From Bacteroidota bacterium (GTDB lineage: Bacteria; Bacteroidota; Bacteroidia; Chitinophagales; Saprospiraceae), in the NCBI GenBank assembly GCA_029557915.1, contig JAKQHS010000053.1:1-33192 (forward strand): a stretch of DNA of 33,192 nt, in the 5' to 3' direction. Both the position numbers and the translations under genes were made by a program. Of the stretch, positions 1 through 7,391 are shown piece by piece (the first letter of the stretch is position 1; each line of letters starts with the position of its first letter). The notes beneath the pieces are model-generated. The model was not told where the DNA came from, did no database searches, and saw only the letters and a list, made by a program, of their open reading frames with translations.

Positions 1-833
1 CGGATGCCAACCACCCAGCTTTTTCGGTTCCAGGAAAGGCTGTCGGTACCGGTGAGTTTGCTCTTGCTTTTACCGGACTCAAACTTATTATTGTCCGGAT
101 AAGAATCGATGTAGGTGCTGTCCGCCTGCATGATGAGCGTGTGGGGATGGAGTTTTATCCATTCTTCGAGCCTGCATTGTATGCTGAATACTTCGGGCAG
201 CATGGATCCTTTGAGTTTGCCGGCAACGGCTTCCCCGTTGACCTGGCGCCACCAGCTTTTGGTGGTTTTGTCTTCGAGCATGGCGTTAAAATGGTCCATG
301 CCCACCAAACGAAAGGTTTCCGGTTTCCCGTTGACCCGCGGCTCGTACACCCGGCCGGTCCTGCACACGGTGCAATAGGTCACCAGGACGGCTTTGCCTC
401 CGACGGTATCGAGCAGTTGGTGGTGGTAACCCATGAACCGGACGGGGTAGGCTTTAGCTTCCCCCTGATGCGTAAGTCCAATGACCAGGCGGTTGGAATC
501 TACTTCATTTTGGCTCGCGTTTTTAAAGATTACCCTGGATGGCTGGTAAAACATATGGTCGGCGGCCATGTTGAAATTAAACAAGTAAATAACCCCCAGG
601 AGCGCTGCAAAGGGCAGTGCCATATGCCATTTTTTCTTCCAGTGGACATGCCGGAACCCCAACAGGATCAGTCCAGCAAACAAAGCGCGGAACAACCATC
701 TCCAGGTGTATAAAAAATAAGCCAGATCCAGGCTGTTCATTTGCTGGCTGCCAGGCATGGGCATGATAAAATAGACGTTGGAACTTTCAAACAGGATCCA
801 ACCCGCCAAGCCAAGCCAAAATAATTTATTCAT
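1..833 (-). CDS. DUF3179 domain protein, membrane-anchored (3' end outside window)
   Basis: From an ATG at 833 the minus frame stays open for 277 codons to the window edge, so the C-terminus is missing. Three hydrophobic stretches (about residues 4-26, 46-61 and 71-90) suggest membrane segments before a soluble domain. That domain begins around residue 100 with the DUF3179 pattern: AKAYPVRFMGYHHQLLD, then VTYCTVCRTGRVYEP with Cys154 and Cys157, then FRLVGMDHFNAMLEDKTTKS. The family has no established reaction; its conserved Cys-x2-Cys suggests redox or metal chemistry, and some family members are annotated as selenoproteins, although here both positions are TGC cysteine codons. The start lies 6 bases after the stop of the upstream AhpD-like gene, so it is probably the last visible gene of the same operon and translationally coupled. 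The family call is firm; the role is unknown. Confidence 0.85.
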   Translation of the reverse strand, partial: MNKLFWLGLAGWILFESSNVYFIMPMPGSQQMNSLDLAYFLYTWRWLFRALFAGLILLGFRHVHWKKKWHMALPFAALLGVIYLFNFNMAADHMFYQPSRVIFKNASQNEVDSNRLVIGLTHQGEAKAYPVRFMGYHHQLLDTVGGKAVLVTYCTVCRTGRVYEPRVNGKPETFRLVGMDHFNAMLEDKTTKSWWRQVNGEAVAGKLKGSMLPEVFSIQCRLEEWIKLHPHTLIMQADSTYIDSYPDNNKFESGKSKSKLTGTDSLSWNRKSWVVGI

Positions 834-839
834 GAATGA

Positions 840-1391
840 TTACTTGTAAAGGTCAAAGTCTATATATCCTTCTATTGCGCGTTGGGGCGCCCGGTTGACA
901 TAATACCCCCTGTCGGCGGGTGCCCAGGTTCCAAGACCATCCACATACCGGTTGAACATGCAGAATGCGGCGGCGATGAGAATGGTATCGTGGATTTCCC
1001 GGTCGGAAGCGCCGGCATGCCTGGCCGCATCCACCTGGTCCTGGCTTACGGATTTTCCGCCGGTTTGTACCTGGCCGGCTATGAATAAAAGCGCCTTTAT
1101 TTTGGCAGGCAGAGCGGACGCGCCGAGGTTATCAAATATTTGATCGAGTTCACCAATGGGACATGCCAGGTAATGTCCCGCGAGCGCCTCATGGACCTGC
1201 TGACAAAAAAAACATTGGTTGAGCCAGGATACGTAAGCGCCGATTAACTCCCGCTCCCCCCGGCTCAGGGTATTGTGTTCATCGCGAAGCAGGACTTCCG
1301 CCAGTTCATTCAGGGGTTTGGCGGTATGAGGACTATATGCCATCAAACCGCGTATTCCCGGTAAATCATTTTTTAAATCTATGAAAGACAT
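840..1391 (-). CDS. AhpD-like carboxymuconolactone decarboxylase family protein, paralogue 1
   Basis: 183 aa, soluble, no signal peptide. Seen: Glu48, Cys60, Cys63 and His67 in the spacing E-x11-C-x2-C-x3-H (RGERELIGAYVSWLNQCFFC then QQVH). This is the catalytic set of AhpD alkylhydroperoxidases. A C-terminal signature DREIHDTILIAAAFCMFNRY is shared with its three neighbours and is typical of the peroxidase-related branch of the CMD superfamily. Known: such proteins reduce peroxides or exchange disulfides through the Cys pair, while true carboxymuconolactone decarboxylases lack this pair. Inferred: a cytoplasmic thiol-dependent peroxidase or reductase. It follows paralogue 2 by 35 bases and precedes the DUF3179 gene by 6 bases in the same operon. 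The substrate is unknown. Confidence 0.88.
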   Translation of the reverse strand: MSFIDLKNDLPGIRGLMAYSPHTAKPLNELAEVLLRDEHNTLSRGERELIGAYVSWLNQCFFCQQVHEALAGHYLACPIGELDQIFDNLGASALPAKIKALLFIAGQVQTGGKSVSQDQVDAARHAGASDREIHDTILIAAAFCMFNRYVDGLGTWAPADRGYYVNRAPQRAIEGYIDFDLYK

Positions 1392-1426
1392 GGTCCGTGT
1401 TTGAGTTTATAAAAGTCGGATTACCC

Positions 1427-1954
1427 TTAAGTTCCATATCCATATTCTGCGAGATGTTGAGCCCTTGTTTTAAGGCTTTCGGGGGTGTCCCGGCTGGTCA
1501 GGCCCAGTCCATCAATATAACGGTTAAACATGCAGAACATGGACGCGATCAATATGGTATCGTGAATTTCCTGGTCTGTGCAACCCAAAGCTTTTGCTTT
1601 TGCTATTTGTTCAGGGGTCACTTTTTTCCCATTGCAGGTTACTTGCCGGGCGAGGGCAAGCAGGGCCTCCAACCTGGGTGATGCACCTGCCTTTTCCTTA
1701 ATCATCCTAGCATAGTCCGCTTCATCCCAGCCAAGCAGATGGGAGGCAACGGCGCCATGGATGTTTTCACAGGCAGTACAATGATTGTGATGCGATACCC
1801 AAGCTGCAATGAGTTCCCTCTCACCTTTGTTCAGCCCCCGATCCTGGCGCATCATGGTTTGCATCAAGCCCTTCATTGCAGGTTCGATGGCAGGAAAATA
1901 CGCGAGGAGGCTCCGGATTCCGGGAATGGATTCATCTAAGGGGATATAAGCCAT
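1427..1954 (-). CDS. AhpD-like carboxymuconolactone decarboxylase family protein, paralogue 2
   Basis: 175 aa, no signal peptide. The opening MAYIPLDESIPGIRSLLAYF matches the N-termini of its paralogues (P-x-P-G-I-R/T). Glu47, Cys59, Cys62 and His66 complete the E-x11-C-x2-C-x3-H AhpD proton-relay set, and the C-terminal DQEIHDTILIASMFCMFNRY block is present. The second residue inside the Cys pair is Ala rather than Phe as in the others, so the active-site loop differs slightly. The gene starts 2 bases after paralogue 3 stops, a spacing that strongly suggests coupled translation. It is probably a thiol-dependent peroxidase-like enzyme. The neighbouring copies are clear paralogues but have diverged well beyond a recent duplication. 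Confidence 0.88.
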   Translation of the reverse strand: MAYIPLDESIPGIRSLLAYFPAIEPAMKGLMQTMMRQDRGLNKGERELIAAWVSHHNHCTACENIHGAVASHLLGWDEADYARMIKEKAGASPRLEALLALARQVTCNGKKVTPEQIAKAKALGCTDQEIHDTILIASMFCMFNRYIDGLGLTSRDTPESLKTRAQHLAEYGYGT

Positions 1955-1956
1955 GA

Positions 1957-2502
1957 TTATTTTTGTTCAGGAACTACATAACCCTTTGTCGCCATCCGCT
2001 CCCCCATTTCCGCATAGACCTGAGAATCTTCTGGCGTCAGGGTTGCCAGGCCATCCACATACCGGTTGAACATGCAAAACGTAGCAGCGATCAGTACCGT
2101 ATCGTGGATGTCCCGGTCTACGGCTCCGAAGGATCTGGCCAGGGCCACATCCTCCTCGGTCACGGTGCGGGCATCGGCTTGAACTTTGCCGGCAATGGAA
2201 AGCAGGGACTTCAATTTATCAGAAATCGGAGCAGACCTGTAATCGTGCAAGGCCAGGTCCACTGTGCCCGAGGCATCGGCGAAGAGGTATCTTGAGGCGG
2301 CGGCGTGACTTTTGCAACAAAATTCACATTCATTAAGGTAGGAGACGTAGGCTGCGATGAGTTCCCTTTCAGCTTCGCTCAGCGGGGATTCATGCCGCAG
2401 CAAGATCTGGACCAGCTCATAAAGGTATTTTCCCGATTCAGGATATTGCAGGGCCAGGCTGCGGATGCCGGGGATTCCTTCGGGAAGCGGGATATGAGGC
2501 AT
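1957..2502 (-). CDS. AhpD-like carboxymuconolactone decarboxylase family protein, paralogue 3
   Basis: The start at 2502 (MPHIPLPEGIPGIRSL) gives 181 aa. The frame is open upstream to 2556, but the extra 18 residues come from an AT-rich 9-bp repeat and do not resemble the paralogues. Glu47, Cys59, Cys62 and His66 form the E-x11-C-x2-C-x3-H AhpD set. The Cys pair is followed by a third cysteine (CEFCCKSH), which is unique among the four copies and could change disulfide partnering. The C-terminal DRDIHDTVLIAATFCMFNRY block is present. The gene lies 53 bases downstream of the MFS gene and 2 bases upstream of paralogue 2. Confidence 0.87.
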   Translation of the reverse strand: MPHIPLPEGIPGIRSLALQYPESGKYLYELVQILLRHESPLSEAERELIAAYVSYLNECEFCCKSHAAASRYLFADASGTVDLALHDYRSAPISDKLKSLLSIAGKVQADARTVTEEDVALARSFGAVDRDIHDTVLIAATFCMFNRYVDGLATLTPEDSQVYAEMGERMATKGYVVPEQK

Positions 2503-2513
2503 TATGTTTTTAC

Positions 2514-2549
2514 AATTAAAGAAATTAAAGGAATTAAGATAATTAAATG
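2514..2549. repeat. Four tandem 9-bp AATTAA-core repeats
   Basis: Four consecutive 9-base units read AATTAAAGA, AATTAAAGG, AATTAAGAT and AATTAAATG on the plus strand. They fill most of the gap between the MFS stop and the paralogue 3 start, immediately upstream of that gene's ATG. The AT-rich run may ease ribosome access in this leader; no function is shown. Confidence 0.8.
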
Positions 2550-2555
2550 GAAGCA

Positions 2556-3788
2556 TCAGGGCACGGTTTGGGGAATGGGTAGCTGTCGCTCCGGTTCTGC
2601 CCTGGTAAAATAAACGGCGAGGAAGGCGATGACGAAAGTGATCGAGAATACCAGAAGGGCGTTGCCAAATCCTCCGAACAAGGTCACCAATGAACCTACA
2701 AAAAACACCGCGGTGGCCGTGAAAAACCGGCCGATATTAAAACACAGTCCGGTGGCCGCCGCGCGTATGGGACTTGGAAACAATTCGGGAATGTAATGGG
2801 ATAGGGAGCCCTGGCTTATGCCAAAAAACAGGGCCAGCAAAACGGTTTCGGGATAGATGATCTCTGAAAACCGCGGATTGGTAAGAAACAAAATCAAACT
2901 TACCGCGGTCAGCCCGGTGAAAGCGAGGCTCAGGGTTTTGCGCGCACCCAGGACCCGTACGAGGAAACCGGAGAACAGGCCTCCGGTAATGCCCCCGATG
3001 CCCAACAACATCATGGTGAGCCCTCTTTCCCGGGTCCCCGCATATCCCTCAGGCAAGATGGATTGCACCCAGGTAGGCATCCAGGAAAACAGTCCCCAGA
3101 GCCCAATGAGTACCGAACCAAAGATCAATATGCCCGATATCAGGTTATAGCGTACCGGTGGATGGAGCAGCGCTTTGAGTTTTGTACCCTGTGACGCTGA
3201 CCGGTTCCAGGTAGCCGGTTCCTTAAGGAACAGGATCATCAATGTCGCGACCAGGATCGGGATCAGGCCAAGCCAGAAAGCCCTGCGCCATATTTCAAAA
3301 AGAATATTGAGCCCTCCCGTAGCCACAATGCCTACGGGAAAAGAAACGGAAAGAATGCCCTGGATCACCGCCCGGCTTTTTTCCGGCCAGGTTTCCGAGA
3401 TCATGACCGTGGATAAAACCAGAGTACCCCCAACGCCTAAACCGGCCAGAATTCTGTAAAACATCATCAGTCGCCAATCGTGCACAAAAACGATCAGCAG
3501 GGTAGCTGCTCCGTATAAAGCGGTGGAGAGCGCAAGGATCTTTTTTCTTCCAAACCGGTCGCCAAGCAAACCCATCAGAATGCCTCCGGCCATCCAGCCA
3601 TACAGGAAAAAGGCATTTACAAAGGCGCCCAGGGTTCCCAACTCCTGTTCCGGGACCCGGTAGCCTTTCAGGTCGTTTACGATCACTGGAAGGTAAACGG
3701 AAACGAGGGTGGAAACCGTGCCGGCAAAGAGGTATGCGATCAGGCTAAGGCCAAGGGTCCATTGGTGTTGGGCAGAAATTTTTTTCAT
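2556..3788 (-). CDS. Major facilitator superfamily transporter
   Basis: 410 aa with about twelve hydrophobic segments and no signal peptide, the usual MFS size. The conserved loop between helices 2 and 3 is present as GLLGDRFGRKK at residues 73-83 (motif A), and helices 4-5 carry RILAGLGVGGTLVLSTVMIS, which fits the sugar/aromatic-acid-porter side of the superfamily. It should sit in the inner membrane and move a small solute by proton coupling. It starts 7 bases after the TonB receptor stops, so both are very likely co-transcribed. The pairing suggests that what enters through the outer-membrane receptor is carried on by this transporter. Export of a product is equally possible. The substrate cannot be told. 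Confidence 0.9.
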   Translation of the reverse strand: MKKISAQHQWTLGLSLIAYLFAGTVSTLVSVYLPVIVNDLKGYRVPEQELGTLGAFVNAFFLYGWMAGGILMGLLGDRFGRKKILALSTALYGAATLLIVFVHDWRLMMFYRILAGLGVGGTLVLSTVMISETWPEKSRAVIQGILSVSFPVGIVATGGLNILFEIWRRAFWLGLIPILVATLMILFLKEPATWNRSASQGTKLKALLHPPVRYNLISGILIFGSVLIGLWGLFSWMPTWVQSILPEGYAGTRERGLTMMLLGIGGITGGLFSGFLVRVLGARKTLSLAFTGLTAVSLILFLTNPRFSEIIYPETVLLALFFGISQGSLSHYIPELFPSPIRAAATGLCFNIGRFFTATAVFFVGSLVTLFGGFGNALLVFSITFVIAFLAVYFTRAEPERQLPIPQTVP

Positions 3789-3795
3789 GGCCGGA

Positions 3796-6555
3796 TCAAC
3801 GCATCAACTCATCGAAGGTAAGGCTTAAGTAATAGATCCCTCCTACCGCCGGGGACCCGTAAGCCTGTACGATGTATTGATTGGTTATATTGCTGGCACC
3901 CAGCTTCACCGTGGTTTTGAGCGATGGCAGTTTGTAACTGACCTGCGCATCCAGCAGGCTGTAGGCATCGACCCTTCCCGGGATCAGGCCGGTGAAGGTA
4001 CCATACCAGTCGAATGCGTTCTGCCAGTGCCAGGCAACGCTGAAGCCCAATTTACTGGTCAAGGCGGGATTGCTGAACGTCAAATTGGTCTTCCATTCCG
4101 GGGTATTGAAGGCCGGGATATTATTCGGGTCCGCATTGAGCAAATTGAAATCCGACCAGGTCACGTTTCCCATCAGGCGGTAATTTTTGGGTAAAAAGTA
4201 GGTGAGTCCGGAAGTAAGGCCCTGGACCGTAACCTCATCCGCTGCATTGGTATACAACTGAAAAGCCTGGATTTTACCATTAAGGATATCCGCAGCGGCC
4301 GCCGGATTAATTGATCCGTTGGCCAGTACATCATGGTCAGGCCGGATGACGACCGTATTGATCAGGAAGTCCCGGTAACGGCTGTTATAATAACCCAGGT
4401 CGATCAGCAGGCGCTGATTCAGCAGAAATTTATAACCCAGGTCAATGCTGCTCACGCGTTCAGGCTGGATATAGGGGACATTGGATTTGACCAATTTGTC
4501 TTTGTTGTTTGCGAGCGCCTGGGGGAAGGGGACCCCTTGTGCGATTTGTGCACCGAATCCACTGCCAAAGGCGCCGACCGAGGCGGCAGTAAAAGAGTTT
4601 TCGTAAGCATTGAGGCCCGCCGCGTTTACGGGAGCACCGCCCAGGATGATGATGGGCCCTACATTCAGTTTGATATACTGGTCTCCAATGGTAGGATTCC
4701 GGAATCCGGTTTGATAGGAGATGCGGAAGTGGTTGTTCCCGTTAAAGGAGTATACCGCCGAGGCCCTGGGCGTCAGTCGGCCATCAAAATTTTCATTTTT
4801 GTCGTAACGTCCTGAAACAATCAGCCGGAGCCGGTCTTTCAGCAGGTTTTTGGAAAGCTGGACGAAAGCCCCGATTTCGTCATTGGTCAGGTTTTTATTC
4901 TTATCGTCAAAGAGGGTGCCTTCGGTATTCAGGTCATAAATCCTGTAATTGGCGCCAACCTGGAGTTCAAATGCATTGGCCAACAAATGGCTGAAATCAT
5001 ACATGCCCTCAGCATGTTTGATCCCGCATTTGCTGAGGATGCCGGCGCCTTGCAGTCCCTGGGTATTGATCAGCCGGTCCCGGGCACTCTCGAAAGCGGA
5101 GGTACCCGGCAAAAAGCGGCCGTTGTCGGCAAAAGCCCGGGCTGCAAGATGGTTGTTGGATTCCGTTCCGTTGACCTGGCCTTTATAGGCCGCCGCATAA
5201 CGCTGGAACCAGGTGGCATCCGCATTCGCCGGGCTGACGGTGGCTCCCGACAGGTCTTTTACCCAGCTTCGGTTGATGAGCTGTCCCAAAGAACGGGTAT
5301 TGTATGAATCCTGGGAATTTTCCCGGGTGGAGTACGCTTTGAGATAAAAGTGACTGCCTTTCAACTCCAGGCGGTGCTGGACCAGGTTGAAGCCATTGAT
5401 CACAAAACGGCTGCTGCCGGTGTATTGGGCTACGCCCCGGTTGAAATTCCCCTGGTAGAGGGCTTCCAGTTGATCAGAAATGCGATAGTGCAGGGCACCG
5501 TTGAACTTCAGGCTGGAGACGTCGTAGTTTGCGAGGTCCTTTTCCTCATATCCGGTACGGGATACCCGGCCTATGCCTTCAATGGTTTGGGCTACTTCGT
5601 CCCCATAAATATTCAGCGCATTCCTGCCGGGATTATTCGGGCCCCTGCTGCCTTCGGGAGTGTTGGGGTCAATGTCCGTATAGTCGTTTGCATACCAGTC
5701 GGTGCCGGCGAGGTAGGAGGCATTCAGTTTGAGGGCGAATTTGTTATTCCAGGCTTTGGCATAGCGGATACCCAGGTCATAAAAGGGTTTCGCCCCTTCA
5801 CCGGTGCCGTCGCTGATATGGTTTAAGCCCGCTTTGGTTTGGACGCTGAGTCCCTGGAAGTCGAAGGGGCTCTTGGTTTGGATATGCAACATTCCGTTGA
5901 AAGCTACCGGACCATAGAGTGCTGAGGCGGCCCCGGGAATCAGTTCCACGCTGGACACATCCAGGTCATGCGGGCCGAAGAGGTTACCCATGGCGAATCC
6001 AAGGCCGGCGGACTGATTGTCCATCCCGTCCACCAATTGGAGAAAGCGCCCGTTGCCCGTATGATTAAAGCCCCGGGTATTGATCTGCTTGAATGTCAGG
6101 CTTGAGGTCACCAGGTCCAGTGATTTGAGATTGACCAGGGCATCGTAAAAGTTGGCCGATGGGGTTTGTTGAACGGAACGAAGGTCCATTTTTTCAATGG
6201 CCACGGGGGACCGGAGCAACCGTTCTTCAATCCTGGATGCAGAGACCACGATCTGGTTGAGTTCTTCAATGGTTGATCTCATGACGATTTCCACGGGTCC
6301 AGGCTGGCTCACGTTGATTTCCATGGATTCATAACCAACCAGGGAAGTGACGAGGGTAAGCGGCAAAGACTCCGAAGTACGGATTGAAAACATCCCTTGC
6401 GCATCGGTATAAGTACCTTCGGCACTGCCTTTGATGGCAACCGCGACTCCTTCGAGTCCTTTTTTAGTCTGGGCGTCCACGACCTTACCGGTAATATTCT
6501 GTCCAATAAGGACATTGGTGATTAAAAGCAGGGTAAAAAGCAACAGGTTTTTCAT
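3796..6555 (-). CDS. TonB-dependent outer-membrane receptor with carboxypeptidase-regulatory-like N-domain
   Basis: 919 aa. Residues 1-19 (MKNLLLFTLLLITNVLIGQ) are a signal peptide. Residues 20-93 form the beta-sandwich typical of Bacteroidota receptors (ITGKVVDAQTKKGLEGVAV, then SLVGYESMEINV). Residues about 110-235 are the plug, with SVELIPGAASALYGPVAFNG, and the remainder is a 22-strand barrel ending in YYLSLTFDELMR. No SusD-like gene is adjacent, so this is not a SusC/SusD pair; it looks like a stand-alone receptor of the siderophore/small-molecule type. It lies 25 bases after AhpD-like paralogue 4 and 7 bases before the MFS gene. Family certain, ligand unknown. Confidence 0.93.
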   Translation of the reverse strand: MKNLLLFTLLLITNVLIGQNITGKVVDAQTKKGLEGVAVAIKGSAEGTYTDAQGMFSIRTSESLPLTLVTSLVGYESMEINVSQPGPVEIVMRSTIEELNQIVVSASRIEERLLRSPVAIEKMDLRSVQQTPSANFYDALVNLKSLDLVTSSLTFKQINTRGFNHTGNGRFLQLVDGMDNQSAGLGFAMGNLFGPHDLDVSSVELIPGAASALYGPVAFNGMLHIQTKSPFDFQGLSVQTKAGLNHISDGTGEGAKPFYDLGIRYAKAWNNKFALKLNASYLAGTDWYANDYTDIDPNTPEGSRGPNNPGRNALNIYGDEVAQTIEGIGRVSRTGYEEKDLANYDVSSLKFNGALHYRISDQLEALYQGNFNRGVAQYTGSSRFVINGFNLVQHRLELKGSHFYLKAYSTRENSQDSYNTRSLGQLINRSWVKDLSGATVSPANADATWFQRYAAAYKGQVNGTESNNHLAARAFADNGRFLPGTSAFESARDRLINTQGLQGAGILSKCGIKHAEGMYDFSHLLANAFELQVGANYRIYDLNTEGTLFDDKNKNLTNDEIGAFVQLSKNLLKDRLRLIVSGRYDKNENFDGRLTPRASAVYSFNGNNHFRISYQTGFRNPTIGDQYIKLNVGPIIILGGAPVNAAGLNAYENSFTAASVGAFGSGFGAQIAQGVPFPQALANNKDKLVKSNVPYIQPERVSSIDLGYKFLLNQRLLIDLGYYNSRYRDFLINTVVIRPDHDVLANGSINPAAAADILNGKIQAFQLYTNAADEVTVQGLTSGLTYFLPKNYRLMGNVTWSDFNLLNADPNNIPAFNTPEWKTNLTFSNPALTSKLGFSVAWHWQNAFDWYGTFTGLIPGRVDAYSLLDAQVSYKLPSLKTTVKLGASNITNQYIVQAYGSPAVGGIYYLSLTFDELMR

Positions 6556-6580
6556 AAATAGGTTTATCTGAAATTTTTAA

Positions 6581-7171
6581 TTATAAATCTTTGGAGGATT
6601 CGGACCCGGATTTTTTCTTCAGATGATCATAACCGCCGGGAAGGCGCACATATCCGATGGTGGTAATGCGTTCTCCCAGTTGTTTAAAATATTCCGGATG
6701 GGATGGCAAGCCGGTGGCCAGGCCATCGACATATTTATTGTACAGGCAGAAAAGTCCTGCCAAAAGGACCGTATCGTGGATCTCCTGGTCGCTGGCGCCG
6801 GCCTGCCTGGCCTGGGCGATGGCGGCGCTATCCACTTTTTTACCGCTTACCTGAACCAGGGCGGCAATATGCAACAGGGCTTTTAATTTTTCCCTGACCG
6901 GAGCTTGCGGGTAGTTTTCAATGACCTGCCTGCAGCTTTCCGCTTCACCGAGCAGGATATCGGCGGCGGTAGTGTGAGCCTGGGTGCAGAAAACACATTG
7001 ATTGCGCGAGGAGACCAGGGAGGCGATCAGTTCCCGCTCTCCTGCAGACAAGCTGGAACTGCCTCTCAGCAGGAATTGGGTCAATGCACGGATGGGAGCT
7101 GCAGTGTCTTTGCGATATTCCAGCAATCCGGTGATGCCGGGCAAATGTTCTTCTACTGGAATATGGGGCAC
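6581..7171 (-). CDS. AhpD-like carboxymuconolactone decarboxylase family protein, paralogue 4 (operon head)
   Basis: 196 aa, no signal peptide; MPHIPVEEHLPGITGLLEYR matches the N-termini of the other copies. Glu47, Cys59, Cys62 and His66 form the AhpD set (NQCVFCTQAH), and the C-terminal block is DQEIHDTVLLAGLFCLYNKY. It has a longer, lysine- and serine-rich tail (about 20 residues) than its paralogues. It is the first gene of the seven-gene unit, separated from the other three copies by the receptor and transporter genes. This suggests the set was not simply built by one tandem expansion. It is probably a thiol-dependent peroxidase-like enzyme. Confidence 0.88.
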   Translation of the reverse strand: MPHIPVEEHLPGITGLLEYRKDTAAPIRALTQFLLRGSSSLSAGERELIASLVSSRNQCVFCTQAHTTAADILLGEAESCRQVIENYPQAPVREKLKALLHIAALVQVSGKKVDSAAIAQARQAGASDQEIHDTVLLAGLFCLYNKYVDGLATGLPSHPEYFKQLGERITTIGYVRLPGGYDHLKKKSGSESSKDL

Positions 7172-7188
7172 TGGGGCTTGTTTTAAAA

Positions 7189-7216
7189 AATTAAGAATTA
7201 AGAATTAAGAATTAAG
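7189..7216. repeat. Four perfect 7-bp repeats (AATTAAG)
   Basis: AATTAAG occurs four times without a break, about 17 bases upstream of the first gene of the AhpD/receptor operon, in its likely leader or promoter zone. A change in copy number would alter leader length by 7 bases per unit. Confidence 0.85.
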
Positions 7217-7230
7217 AATGACGTGTGCTG

Positions 7231-7250
7231 GCGGGAGCCGGCGGGAGCCG
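7231..7250. repeat. Two tandem 10-bp GC-rich repeats
   Basis: GCGGGAGCCG is repeated twice in tandem, just upstream of the AATTAAG array as seen from the operon. The two differ sharply in composition. No regulatory protein site is recognised. Confidence 0.6.
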
Positions 7251-7391
7251 GTTTCGGCAAAATAATGACCTTTGAATCCTGTGGAAGGAATCCAACACAA
7301 TCTGAGCAGCAGCTCATTTGAAAATAAACTGCTGCCAGCTGTGGAACATTTGTATGAAAGACTATTGTTTTAAGGTCATTACGGCTTCTCT

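Noticed and set aside
3796-6555. SusC/SusD nutrient-uptake pair
   Set aside because: No SusD-like lipoprotein is adjacent; the neighbour is an MFS gene, and the receptor is more like a stand-alone type.
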